A stretch of 64,000 nucleotides of DNA from Rikenellaceae bacterium (GTDB lineage Bacteria; Bacteroidota; Bacteroidia; Bacteroidales; Rikenellaceae), in NCBI GenBank assembly GCA_020859685.1, contig JAJBVT010000033.1, forward strand, positions 8,467-72,466, given 5' to 3'. The position numbers and the translations under genes are program-made. Shown here piece after piece: positions 7,673 to 16,244 of the stretch. Under the pieces are notes generated by a model that saw nothing but the letters and a program-made list of their open reading frames with translations, did not search any database and was not told the origin of the DNA. Position 1 is the stretch's first letter; every line of letters starts with the position of its first letter.

Positions 7673-8014
7673 CTAAAGGTCGTCCGCCTCGTTCAGGAAC
7701 ACCCGGTTGCGGAGCCTCGACTCGTCCTCCTCTTCCGGAGCCATCTTATCGGGGGCATTTCCCGCTGCGGAATTTTCGCGCCTAACGTCCTCATCCGTCC
7801 ACGGATAAACGGTGCGGCGGCTAAGCAGTCCGCCGAATAGTATCCGGGTGAGCAGCAGTAACCCGGCCGCCTGCCAGTAGGTGACCGGGGGAAACCCGAT
7901 TACCCACGGTATAATCCCGTTCCACAGCCATACCACAGCGGCCGAGGCCACGAAAAACAAAACAATCCTCACCAGCAATCCCACCAGTCTCCTCGAACGT
8001 ATATCGCTCATCAT
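7673..8014 (-). CDS. Conserved small membrane protein
   Basis: A 113-residue protein with two hydrophobic helices (about residues 10-32 and 45-64) and a charged C-terminal tail (about 70-113). The WLWNGIIPWVIGFPPVTYWQ then AAGLLLLTRILFGG arrangement is shared by many small Bacteroidetes membrane proteins that often sit near ECF sigma factor genes; no sigma factor is present here. Function unknown. The start has adjacent ATG codons (MMSD). It is preceded on its own strand by a hairpin with a T-run, so it may be under attenuation. Confidence 0.7.
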   Translation of the reverse strand: MMSDIRSRRLVGLLVRIVLFFVASAAVVWLWNGIIPWVIGFPPVTYWQAAGLLLLTRILFGGLLSRRTVYPWTDEDVRRENSAAGNAPDKMAPEEEDESRLRNRVFLNEADDL

Positions 8015-8025
8015 CCAATTATTAA

Positions 8026-8106
8026 AATAAAAACACGGGCTGCTTCTCCGGCACCGCCCTAAAGCGGCACTCTCCGCACATATTCACACATCTCCCGCAG
8101 CCCGTG
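8026..8106 (-). other. Hairpin with T-run upstream of the membrane protein gene
   Basis: CACGGGCTGC (8034-8043) pairs perfectly with GCAGCCCGTG (8097-8106). The 53 nt between contain further short pairs (CCGC...GCGG). On the minus strand the stem runs directly into TTTTTATTTT, so it looks like a terminator or attenuator in front of the gene that starts at 8014. No -7 box is seen upstream on this strand. Confidence 0.5.
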
Positions 8107-8248
8107 AAATTTCCGGGGATATTACAGGTGTGGTAATGCCCGTGCCATTGTTCCGGCCTTAGAAGTGCCAACCCTAATCAAAGGCATCTCACACGCGGTC
8201 AGTCGCAAGATTTATGCCTAAGGGGAGGCCCTTTACCGAAATAAACCG

Positions 8249-8256
8249 TAAATTTG
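8249..8256 (+). promoter_or_regulatory. -7 box of the DUF2461 gene
   Basis: TAAATTTG, a perfect TAnnTTTG box, 30 nt before the ATG at 8286. It rules out a longer reading from an ATG at 8214, which would lie upstream of the box. Confidence 0.7.
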
Positions 8257-8285
8257 AGACCTGCACAATAATAAGCCCGGACAAA

Positions 8286-8963
8286 ATGAAAAGACTTTTA
8301 GATTTCCTCGGCGACCTGCGGGAGAATAATAATAAACAGTGGTTCGACGCTAACAAGGATAGGTATAAAGAGGTACTTTCAGTATACAACTTATTCGCGA
8401 AAGAGTTTATCGCCGCGATAGCCCGGTTCGATACCGACGCCGCGGTTCTCGGCCCGAAGGATTGCACCTACCGGATTTACCGCGACCAGCGGTTCTCCAA
8501 AGAGAAAGGCCCTTACAAACACGCCCTCGGCGTATACGTATGCCGGGGAGGTAAAAAGACCGAATATGCAGGCTATTACATCCATTTCGAACCTCCCGGA
8601 GAGGGGTCCGGAGGTAGTTTCTTGTCGTGCGGAATTTATATGCCCGCGCCGTTCGTACTGAGAAGCGTCCGCGAAGAGATACTGGATAACGGGGCGGAAA
8701 TCGACAAGGCTATAAGAGGGGCCGAAGGCTTCCGGCTGAACACCGAAAACCGACTTAAAAAGAACCCGATAGGATTTCCCGAGGGGCATGCGTTCGACCA
8801 CTACCTTCGCCAGAGGGATTTTTATATCGAGAAGCCGCTCGACGCGGACTATATCACGGCCCCCGGCCTTGCCGAGCGGGCCGCCAAAGACTTCCGCAAA
8901 ACCTACCCGCTGGCCTGTATCCTCAACCGCGCCGTGGAATACGCCTACGAGGAAAACGGTTGA
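8286..8963 (+). CDS. DUF2461 family protein
   Basis: A 225-residue member of DUF2461 (TIGR02453). Family hallmarks are seen: the N-terminal LDFLGDLRENNNKQWFDANK, the central YRIYRDQRFSKEKGPYK, and later LKKNPIGFP followed by FDHYLRQRDF. The family is widespread and cytoplasmic, with no established biochemical role. The start was chosen from the usual family N-terminus and the promoter position. It forms a single-gene unit, convergent with the downstream endonuclease gene. Confidence 0.88.
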   Translation: MKRLLDFLGDLRENNNKQWFDANKDRYKEVLSVYNLFAKEFIAAIARFDTDAAVLGPKDCTYRIYRDQRFSKEKGPYKHALGVYVCRGGKKTEYAGYYIHFEPPGEGSGGSFLSCGIYMPAPFVLRSVREEILDNGAEIDKAIRGAEGFRLNTENRLKKNPIGFPEGHAFDHYLRQRDFYIEKPLDADYITAPGLAERAAKDFRKTYPLACILNRAVEYAYEENG

Positions 8964-9018
8964 TTCATTTCCAAGGTACCATCGAGTGGCTCTTTATCCC
9001 AGTCGTTACTCCGACCCT

Positions 9019-9792
9019 TCAGGACCGCCGTGACAATAACTCCTTTAACTCGTTAATGCCCAGTGAAGGCGATTTGCGGTGTATCATGGCGTGACAGTTA
9101 GGACATATCGGTATAAGGTCTCTCTCCGGGACAATCCTATGTTCCTCTCCGACGTCCGATAGCGGTACGATGTGGTGGACATGGATATAATTCTCGCCGA
9201 GTTCCCCATAAGTTTCCTTAAAATCGAAGCAGCATATCTTACAGGAACAGCCGTTGGCCTCGATACACAACCGGCGTGCCCGGGGGTTACGCTCATACTT
9301 TCTCGATATGGCCGTCTTAACGGCTCCCTCCCTCAATGAATTGTCACCGAATATTTTATCCGCATTGCCGAGGGTTTTTTTGAACCACAGCTCTTCCAAT
9401 CCTGAAGCAACATTATCAGGAATGGCCTGCCCCGATGATTGAGGTGTCCAATTGTGTGAAGGCAAAGTCCGGAGTTCATCGAGAGTTATGAAGGGCTTTT
9501 CCGAAAGGGTGTCGAACTCTATAATCACACTGTGGACCAGCTCACCGCTTCCGTTCCAATGTTCGGAAAGAAAAGGGTCCGTTCCGATATAGCCCGCCCC
9601 TATTATTCCTTTATTTGCGGTGTTCCTTCCGAGCCTCATCAAAAAAGCCCTGTCGCCGACCGACACCTGCTTATAACTTCTGATACTCCATTTTTCAAGA
9701 TGAACCCCAGTGTCCCTTATATTCGAAATAGCTGTTTCTATATTATCCCAGTACCAGTTTTCGGGATTATATGCGAACAAAAATGTTTTCAT
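9019..9792 (-). CDS. EVE-like/HNH restriction endonuclease
   Basis: A 257-residue two-domain protein. The N-terminal ~110 residues (FLFAYNPENWYW, VSVGDRAFLMRLGRN, KGIIGAGYIGTDPFL) resemble EVE/PUA-like modified-base readers. The C-terminus (about 170-250) is an HNH nuclease with zinc-type cysteines (CSCKICC), HVHHIVPLSD and CPNCHAMIH. Proteins of this layout cut DNA carrying modified cytosine (McrA-like, type IV restriction), so a role in phage defence is likely but inferred. No methylase is adjacent, as expected for a modification-dependent enzyme. The gene looks clearly less GC-rich than its neighbours, suggesting transfer. MKTFLFAYNPE is taken as the start; an ATG 13 codons upstream is possible. 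Confidence 0.82.
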   Translation of the reverse strand: MKTFLFAYNPENWYWDNIETAISNIRDTGVHLEKWSIRSYKQVSVGDRAFLMRLGRNTANKGIIGAGYIGTDPFLSEHWNGSGELVHSVIIEFDTLSEKPFITLDELRTLPSHNWTPQSSGQAIPDNVASGLEELWFKKTLGNADKIFGDNSLREGAVKTAISRKYERNPRARRLCIEANGCSCKICCFDFKETYGELGENYIHVHHIVPLSDVGEEHRIVPERDLIPICPNCHAMIHRKSPSLGINELKELLSRRS

Positions 9793-9895
9793 GGGATGAA
9801 CGATATTGCAATTATTGGTGCGATTAGGCATTCAAAAAGATTTTCACAGAAAGGGTTTTTTGATATTTAATATATTATCCGAATAATTGTAAGGT

Positions 9896-11419
9896 TTACT
9901 TTCCGATACAGAATGTGGAGAATATCGACCCGAGTATTTCATCGTTGGTAATTTCGCCGGTGATGGTGCCTAAATGGTAGATAGCGTCTCGGATATCTCC
10001 GGCCACCAGATCGGCGGCCAGGTCCGTTTCCAAACCGTGGCGGACACGCTCCAAAGCCTGCCCGCTGTGCAGCAGGGCTTCGTAATGGCGGAAATTGGTT
10101 ACTATCGTCGCACCGGCGAAGAGGCTGTCACGGTCGACCGTGCCGGAGAGGGCGGCGGTCAGTTCGTCGATTCCCGTCCCTTCCTTGGCGGAAATCAGCA
10201 GTATCTTATCCACCTTCACGGCGGAGGCAATATCGGCGGAGCCGGTATCGATAAATGTGGTCTTGGAAGAGTCCTTCAGTGCAGAACCTGTCTCGGTGGA
10301 GCCGGTCAGGTAGGAGCCGGAATCACCCGAATTTACATCCCGCAGTATGGCTGCGGGGTCTACCTTACGGCCACCGACCATATCGGATTTGTTAAGAATC
10401 AGGAACACCGTCGTATTTTCACCGAGCCGGAGAGCCGCCATCCCGGCCAATGCCGCATCCACCGGGTAGCTTCCCTTACCGTCGGGGGAAACCACGTATA
10501 GTAGTATCCGCGACTTGGCGATGGAATTACGGGCGCGCTCGATTCCCATCCCTTCGAGCCGGTCGTCGGTCTCGCGCAGGCCGGCGGTATCGGTAAACCG
10601 GAACCTGACCCCGTCTATCACCAGCGACTCCTCTATCACGTCGCGTGTGGTCCCGGCGATATCCGAGACCATCGCCCGGTCCTCGCGTAACAGGGTGTTG
10701 AGCAGGGTCGATTTGCCTGTATTGGGTTCACCCGCAATCGTTACCGGAATACCTTCTTTGATGGAATTATTCAGCAGGAACGACTCTTTGAGACTCTCTA
10801 TCTCCGCCGTAATCGAGTCTATCTGTGTGATGAGTCTGCTTCGGTCGGCAAACTCCACGTCCTCTTCCGAAAAGTCGAGTTCCAGTTCGAGAAGCGACGC
10901 CAGTTCTACCAGTCCGCCCCGAAGGACCCGCAGACCGGCCGAATAGCCGCCTTTCATCTGGTTCATCGCAAGGGTGTGCGACGCCCGGTCCTCCGAAGCT
11001 ATGATATCGGCGACGGCTTCGGCCTGCGACAGGTCCATCTTACCGGCCATAAAGGCGCGCAGGGTGAACTCGCCCGCCCCGGCAACACGCGCCCCGGCGC
11101 CGGTCAGCAGCGAGATTATCCGGCCCTTGATATACCCGGACCCATGGCACGAAATCTCGGCCATATCCTCGCCCGTATACGACCGCGGAGAGCGGAATAC
11201 AGTAACCAGCACATCGTCAACCGTTTCGTCCCCGTCCACAATCCTGCCGTAATGCACCGTGTAACCCTTAGCAAGGTTTAACGGCTTGCCAGATACGGGC
11301 CGGAACACCGTGTCGCATACCTTAAAAGCATCCGGACCGCTGACCCGGATAACGGCGATGGCTCCGCCCTGCCCGGTTGCTACGGCCGCTATGGTGTCGG
11401 CATGATTGTTTATCATCAA
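9896..11419 (-). CDS. mnmE: tRNA modification GTPase MnmE
   Basis: A 507-residue protein. The N-terminal tetrahydrofolate-binding domain (DTIAAVATGQGGAIAVIRVS) is followed by helical and G domains with P-loop GEPNTGKS, DIAGTTRD, DTAGLRETDD, LNKSD and SAKEG, and the C-terminal CIGK motif with the essential cysteine. With MnmG it installs the (carboxymethyl)aminomethyl group on wobble U34 of several tRNAs. A Ser/Thr/Asp-rich insertion of roughly 40 residues (about 355-400) sits between the NKxD and SAK motifs, making the protein longer than the usual ~455. Its pathway partner MnmD is also in this window (57 kb). Confidence 0.95.
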   Translation of the reverse strand: MMINNHADTIAAVATGQGGAIAVIRVSGPDAFKVCDTVFRPVSGKPLNLAKGYTVHYGRIVDGDETVDDVLVTVFRSPRSYTGEDMAEISCHGSGYIKGRIISLLTGAGARVAGAGEFTLRAFMAGKMDLSQAEAVADIIASEDRASHTLAMNQMKGGYSAGLRVLRGGLVELASLLELELDFSEEDVEFADRSRLITQIDSITAEIESLKESFLLNNSIKEGIPVTIAGEPNTGKSTLLNTLLREDRAMVSDIAGTTRDVIEESLVIDGVRFRFTDTAGLRETDDRLEGMGIERARNSIAKSRILLYVVSPDGKGSYPVDAALAGMAALRLGENTTVFLILNKSDMVGGRKVDPAAILRDVNSGDSGSYLTGSTETGSALKDSSKTTFIDTGSADIASAVKVDKILLISAKEGTGIDELTAALSGTVDRDSLFAGATIVTNFRHYEALLHSGQALERVRHGLETDLAADLVAGDIRDAIYHLGTITGEITNDEILGSIFSTFCIGK

Positions 11420-11598
11420 CTTTTTCTGTTAATCTCCGTGGACCGGTAGGACTAAAGCCGGAGGTTATCTTTCTACGTATTTCAGGGGCTATTTGTCGAC
11501 CTACCCCATTTTCCGGCCGTCCCCGGCCGACCCGACCGTCTTCCGGCCGGACATCCCCCCGTTATCTGGGTCAACCGGCGACAGCCCCCCACACCGAC

Positions 11599-13128
11599 CT
11601 ATTTATGTATCTCTATCCGCTGTCCTATCCTCAGGCGGCTCGGGTCGGTGATATTGTTCCACCGTTGCAACTGGCCGACCGTCACCCCGTACCTTCGGGC
11701 GATTGCCCCCAGTGTGTCGCCGCTCTTGACGCGGTACTCGGTGGCGTTTATCTCGAATTGTTGCTGGTTGGTTACGGGGTCCTTCCTGACGTACTGAGCA
11801 AGGTACACCGTATCCCGCGCGTGCACCTCGGGTTCGAGTTCGATATAGCGTGCTATTTCCGACTGCGGCAGGTGGAGTTCATAAGTCTTACCCACGGCCG
11901 GAATTATATCCATTTTATATTGCGGGTTGAGGGCCCGCAGGGTTTCGATATCGAGCCCCAGCGTGGAGGAGACCTGTTCAAGGTGCATCAGCCGGTCTAT
12001 CCTTATGGTGTCGCGGGCCAGCAGAAGCGGCTGGTAAACGGGTTCTATCCCGTGTTGTCGGTGATAATGGAAGGCATAGGTTGCCCCTATGAACGCGGGT
12101 ACGTACCCACGGGTTTCGCGGGGAAGATAGTCGTAAATGTCCCAAAAGGTGCGGGCATTGCCACCGGCCCGTTTTATAGCCTTGTTTACATTCCCCGGGC
12201 CGCAGTTATAGGCGGCCAGCGCCAGAGTCCAGTCGTTATACATCCCGTAAAGGTCGCCGAGGTACCGGCAGGCCGCACGGGTCGAGGCCACCGGGTCGCG
12301 TCTCTGGTCCACGTACGAGGTTATCTCCAGCCCGTAATGTTTCCCCGTGGCGTACATAAACTGCCACAGCCCCGTCGCCCCCGCTCGCGATACCGCAACG
12401 GGATTCAGAGCGGATTCAATCACCGGAAGCATCCTCAGCTCGAGGGGGACTCCGGCCGCTGCCAGCTCCTCTTCTATCATCGGGAAGTAGAGCATGGAGA
12501 GGCCTATCATGCGGGCCATCGTCCCCTTGCGGGTCTGGGTATAGGCTACGATGTAGCGCTTCACGATATCGTTATACCCGAGGTAGATGGGCGAAACGAG
12601 ACACCTCAACCTGTCCCGGTAGACCGTATCGGGAAGCTCTCCGGCCACCGCGGCAGTGGAATCGAGATCGATAAACTGTTTGAAATACTCCTCATAATTG
12701 GCCGAAACGCTGTCGTGGTACCACAAAGCTACGAGCGAATCGAGCGTCTCGGGGGTATCAGCGAAATTTAGCGGCAGGGCATCGTCCCACACCTCCAGCC
12801 CGGCCAGCGACGAGGCGTTCACGTCGTGGAACGCACCGGGTTCGGGAAGTTCCCAATATCCGGCCACGGTCTCCACCACCTCCCCTGATGAATACTCCTC
12901 TACCTGCTCCTCCGTTTCGAGATTTCCATTAGAAACCGTTTCGATTTCGGAAACCTCCTGTTTTTTCCGCTGCCTGCGCGACAGCTTCCTGTCGGGGGTG
13001 CCTGCCGGTGCGGCCGCCTCCTCCACCACGCGGTCCGTAAACCGGTCCGGGGCGAAGCCCGCGGTAACCGTAGCCGTCGGTGCGGCGATAATTATAAACA
13101 GGCAAACGATGGGAATAATATGTTTCAT
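11599..13128 (-). CDS. Lytic transglycosylase with LysM domain (MltD-like)
   Basis: A 509-residue exported murein hydrolase. It has a signal peptide (about residues 1-24), then a ~100-residue Glu/Pro/Thr-rich linker, an SLT catalytic domain (PVIESALNP with the catalytic Glu, GATGLWQFM, ALAAYNCGPGNV), and one C-terminal LysM (YRVKSGDTLGAIARRYGV). It cleaves the peptidoglycan glycan strand in the periplasm while LysM anchors it to the wall. It follows the DUF5683 gene by 6 nt, so both are on one transcript downstream of parAB, an arrangement seen across Bacteroidales. Confidence 0.92.
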   Translation of the reverse strand: MKHIIPIVCLFIIIAAPTATVTAGFAPDRFTDRVVEEAAAPAGTPDRKLSRRQRKKQEVSEIETVSNGNLETEEQVEEYSSGEVVETVAGYWELPEPGAFHDVNASSLAGLEVWDDALPLNFADTPETLDSLVALWYHDSVSANYEEYFKQFIDLDSTAAVAGELPDTVYRDRLRCLVSPIYLGYNDIVKRYIVAYTQTRKGTMARMIGLSMLYFPMIEEELAAAGVPLELRMLPVIESALNPVAVSRAGATGLWQFMYATGKHYGLEITSYVDQRRDPVASTRAACRYLGDLYGMYNDWTLALAAYNCGPGNVNKAIKRAGGNARTFWDIYDYLPRETRGYVPAFIGATYAFHYHRQHGIEPVYQPLLLARDTIRIDRLMHLEQVSSTLGLDIETLRALNPQYKMDIIPAVGKTYELHLPQSEIARYIELEPEVHARDTVYLAQYVRKDPVTNQQQFEINATEYRVKSGDTLGAIARRYGVTVGQLQRWNNITDPSRLRIGQRIEIHK

Positions 13129-13134
13129 GGGAAT

Positions 13135-14841
13135 TTAAAATGTTACCGAAAACTGCATCCCGAAAGTGTTCCGGCCAGCCTTCGAGGTCATCGAGTTGGT
13201 GTTCATCAACACCGGTGAGAAGTTAAACGACAGGTCGTCGCTGATATCGTAATCCTTCATGTGTGCGTCCACATGGGCATCTATCACATTGAGCAGGTAC
13301 ACGGCACCCGTGAGAATAATACACAGGTCACGGTTACGGCGGTAGCTCTTTTTAATCTTGCGCAGGAAATCGGCCGAGTAGGTGGGGAATTCGTCGAGCC
13401 GGTCGGTGCCGTTCCTCTCCGAAGCGGCGGCCATGTCCGAGGCCAGCTTGAACCGCTGGTATCCTCGGTTGTTCCAGTCGATGGTCATTGCCATCGTGGC
13501 GAACCCCCCGAGCACGAATGGCACCTTCCAGTAGCTCCGGTTATAAACCTGCCCCGCACCGGGGAATATCATAGATAGCATGGTAGCCTTTTTGACGGCC
13601 GTGGTGGTTCCGGGATAGTTCACCGCCCCGTCGCCGATAAAGTAGATATACGACCCGATTGTGGCGAACATAAGCAGTTGGCGGGTGGTGTTCTTCTTTA
13701 TCATCCGGGACTGGATGGCGTCCAGCTCGTCCGTCCGCGCCGCACCGTTATTCAGGATATAGTCGTCGTACTGCTGTTTATAATTCTTGTACTGTTTCTG
13801 CTGCGTCGCCCAGAACGCCGCGGAGGTACCCACCGTGCCGTAGAGTACGGGGATTTTCCAGTACTGGCTGTTGTAGAGCTGCGAATAGCCGGGTACTGCG
13901 AACGAGATTGCCGTAAGCCTCGATATGGGTATGGAATCTTTAAAGAAGCGGTTGTGCGGCACGAACTCCGGGTCGTTCCACCGCAGCTCCCTCTCCAGCC
14001 GCCTTAGCTGACGCCTGCTCCATCCCGCCGTGGTATCGGGCGGCGCGAGAGCTCCTATTGCAATCAGGGAATCGGTCTCCACCGTCTGCCGGTAGAGGTC
14101 GGCCTCCTCGTAAGTAAGGTGCAGCGAGTCGGCATAATAGCGTGTGCGGGCGATATCGTGAAAGCGGACCGAGTCGGTCCGGTACTCCCCGATTATAGAC
14201 CAGAGTTCCAACACGGTCATTTCGAGGGAGTCGGCGGCAAGACTGTCGCCCACCGTGCGTGCCAGCTCCACGAGCGGCAGGCGCTGAGACTGCCGGAGAG
14301 AGTCGAGACCCAGCAGGGTCAGCCCCAACGAGTCCGCGGCAAGAGAATCGGCGGGGGTGTAGGCTTCCGTCCCGGCGGCGCGGCGGGCCTCGGCGGCCCG
14401 GGCGACACCGCCCTCCACCCTGAACGCCCTGCGCTGGCCCTGATTCTGTCCCGCCGGCGGCAACTGTCCCGCGTCGGTTTTCGGGAACAGATCTTCCCCT
14501 GCCTGCGGTAATATGCTTTCCCCGGCCTGAGGCAATATGCTTTCTCCGGACCCCGGAAATATGTTTTCGGCCAACTGCGGTGTGTTGCTGTCTCCGGCCG
14601 GTGAGAATATGTTATCACCGAAACGCGTAAAGACATTTTCTGCGGCCTGCCGGGATTCATTCTCTCCGGCCTGCGGTAACAGATTTGCGTGGAATTGCGT
14701 CCATAAATTCTCTCCGGCCCGAGGCACCATATGGCCTTCTGCCTGCGGTAACAGTCCGCGGGCAAATACCTCCCCGGCCGCTGCCGACAGCACTGCCAGC
14801 AGGCACCAAACGCATATATTTATCTTTACGGTTCTCCGCAT
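13135..14841 (-). CDS. DUF5683 protein with N-terminal octapeptide repeats
   Basis: A 568-residue envelope protein. After a signal peptide (residues 1-28) come 13 in-register octapeptides (29-132) approximating NIFPQAGE, an unusual addition. A charged linker follows, then the conserved DUF5683 region (about 310-568): SFAVPGYSQLYNSQYWKIPV and its near-repeat MIFPGAGQVYNRSYWKVP, each preceding hydrophobic segments. The family is widespread in Bacteroidetes, lies beside parB and mltD, and has no proven function; a link between envelope and chromosome segregation is only inferred from context. Confidence 0.82.
   Translation of the reverse strand: MRRTVKINICVWCLLAVLSAAAGEVFARGLLPQAEGHMVPRAGENLWTQFHANLLPQAGENESRQAAENVFTRFGDNIFSPAGDSNTPQLAENIFPGSGESILPQAGESILPQAGEDLFPKTDAGQLPPAGQNQGQRRAFRVEGGVARAAEARRAAGTEAYTPADSLAADSLGLTLLGLDSLRQSQRLPLVELARTVGDSLAADSLEMTVLELWSIIGEYRTDSVRFHDIARTRYYADSLHLTYEEADLYRQTVETDSLIAIGALAPPDTTAGWSRRQLRRLERELRWNDPEFVPHNRFFKDSIPISRLTAISFAVPGYSQLYNSQYWKIPVLYGTVGTSAAFWATQQKQYKNYKQQYDDYILNNGAARTDELDAIQSRMIKKNTTRQLLMFATIGSYIYFIGDGAVNYPGTTTAVKKATMLSMIFPGAGQVYNRSYWKVPFVLGGFATMAMTIDWNNRGYQRFKLASDMAAASERNGTDRLDEFPTYSADFLRKIKKSYRRNRDLCIILTGAVYLLNVIDAHVDAHMKDYDISDDLSFNFSPVLMNTNSMTSKAGRNTFGMQFSVTF
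14446..14757 (-). repeat. Coding minisatellite, 13 units of 24 bp
   Basis: These 312 bases encode 13 octapeptides in exact register within the DUF5683 gene. Two neighbouring units (SILPQAGE) are identical at the protein level; others have diverged. The pattern suggests growth by unit duplication, and copy number may vary between strains. Confidence 0.85.
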
Positions 14842-15284
14842 CCGTATCCTGTAAATATCGCCCGGCCTTCCGGCGCGGGTCCGCCCCGGTATCTCCCGGG
14901 ATTCCCGGTGTCCGGGAAATAATACGTATTACTTTACTTTCTTTCAGGAAGCCCGCCCTCCGGTATGTTACCTTTCAGGTTTGCTCACCGATATCAGTTA
15001 CTCCCCCGACTTATCCTACCGGGGAATTACTTCTTTCGTCCATCCCGTACGACTGCATTATGTAATACTTATTTCCTGTTCCACCAACCTACTCCGGGCC
15101 TTAACCAGTTATCCATACAGCCTGACTGCGCACGACCTAACGGAATATACATCGGGAAATATATTATGTATTACTTAATCAATCCGTTTTTTCGCACCCG
15201 TTCCGACACAAACCGTCCCGGATTCATAAATTATACCTGCCGATTGCGGTCCCTTAGACAGCCAACCATGGAACTGAGACCGAC
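14842..15284. other. Intergenic region between parB and DUF5683 gene
   Basis: About 440 bp with no supported gene. The part next to parB is AT-richer. I find no clear TAnnTTTG box on the minus strand, no terminator with a T-run, and no parS-like TGTTTCACGTGAAACA palindrome. DUF5683-mltD may be read through from parAB or have a promoter I cannot recognise. Confidence 0.4.
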
Positions 15285-16154
15285 CTACCTCCCGGAGAAC
15301 CTCTCGATGAAGGTGCGGATATCCTCGTCGTCGTTGAATCCGATAACGATGCGTCCGCCGCCCCTGCGGTTCTTCTTTATCGAGATATCCTGTGTAAAAT
15401 ACCTTTCGAGCTGTTCCACCAAACGGCCGTACACTTCGGGATACTCTTCCTCCTCCTGCCCGGCCTTGGTCCCCTTTTCGGACATACGGCGCACCAGCTC
15501 CTCGACCTGCCGCACCGAGAGGCCCTTTTTGAGGGTCTTTTTCAAAACCGCTACCTGCCTTTCCTCCGGCGCACCGGCAATGGCCTTGGCATGGCCCATC
15601 GTGATATACTCTTCTCGCAGTGCCGACTGTACCTCCACCGGCAGCCTGAGAAGGCGCATATAGTTGGCGATGGTCGAGCGTTTCTTACCGACCCTCTCGG
15701 AGAGCGATTCCTGAGTCAGGTCGCACTCGTCCACGAGCCGTTGCAGGCTGAGGGCCACCTCCATCGGGTTCAGGTCCTCGCGCTGGATATTCTCCACCAG
15801 CGCCATTTCGTGGAGGGTCTGGTCGTCCACCTCGCGAATATATGCGGGTACTGTTTCCAGTCCGGCAATCCGGGCGGCCCGCCAGCGTCTCTCACCGCTT
15901 ATAATGGTAAAAGTACCGTCGTCCTCCTTCTTAACCGTCACCGGCTGTATAACCCCGAGCGCGCGTATCGAGTCGGCCAACTCCGCAAGGGCGGCTTCGT
16001 CGAAATGGGTCCGGGGCTGTTTCGGGTTGGGTTTAATCTCGCCGATGGCCACCTCGCGGGTCAGGCTCTTGCCCGACGCCGTGGGAGCGTTGCGGTTCTC
16101 TATTTCGAAAATAGCCCCCAGGCCGCGGCCCAATCCTTTATTCTTTGCGTTCAT
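15285..16154 (-). CDS. parB: Chromosome partitioning protein ParB
   Basis: A 289-residue protein beginning MNAKNKGLGRGLGAIFE, the typical ParB N-terminus (the LGRGLGALF-like box that engages ParA). The CTP-binding/clamp domain includes IKPNPKQPRTHFDE, GVIQPVTV and the GERRWRAAR motif. It is followed by ENIQREDLNPMEVA and a helix-turn-helix (LTQESLSERVGKKRSTIANY) for parS binding, and a C-terminal dimerisation region. ParB loads on parS, slides as a CTP-dependent clamp and drives origin segregation with ParA. A longer reading begins 19 codons earlier but lacks the family start. The gene is 90 nt after parA. Confidence 0.95.
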   Translation of the reverse strand: MNAKNKGLGRGLGAIFEIENRNAPTASGKSLTREVAIGEIKPNPKQPRTHFDEAALAELADSIRALGVIQPVTVKKEDDGTFTIISGERRWRAARIAGLETVPAYIREVDDQTLHEMALVENIQREDLNPMEVALSLQRLVDECDLTQESLSERVGKKRSTIANYMRLLRLPVEVQSALREEYITMGHAKAIAGAPEERQVAVLKKTLKKGLSVRQVEELVRRMSEKGTKAGQEEEEYPEVYGRLVEQLERYFTQDISIKKNRRGGGRIVIGFNDDEDIRTFIERFSGR

Positions 16155-16244
16155 ATATCCTTTTAACTCGGTATTCCCCTTATTATTATGCCCGGTCCTT
16201 GCCGGACCCACGCAGACGGCCCACCTGTTTCGGCGCGGCTTACT

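Noticed and set aside
11377-12771. 464-codon plus-strand frame
   Set aside because: It lies wholly antisense to the MltD-like gene and the mnmE start, has no family resemblance, and is rich in residues typical of antisense frames in GC-rich DNA.
14842-15284. parS centromere site near parAB
   Set aside because: I looked for the TGTTTCACGTGAAACA palindrome or close forms in this gap and the neighbouring parAB region and found none.
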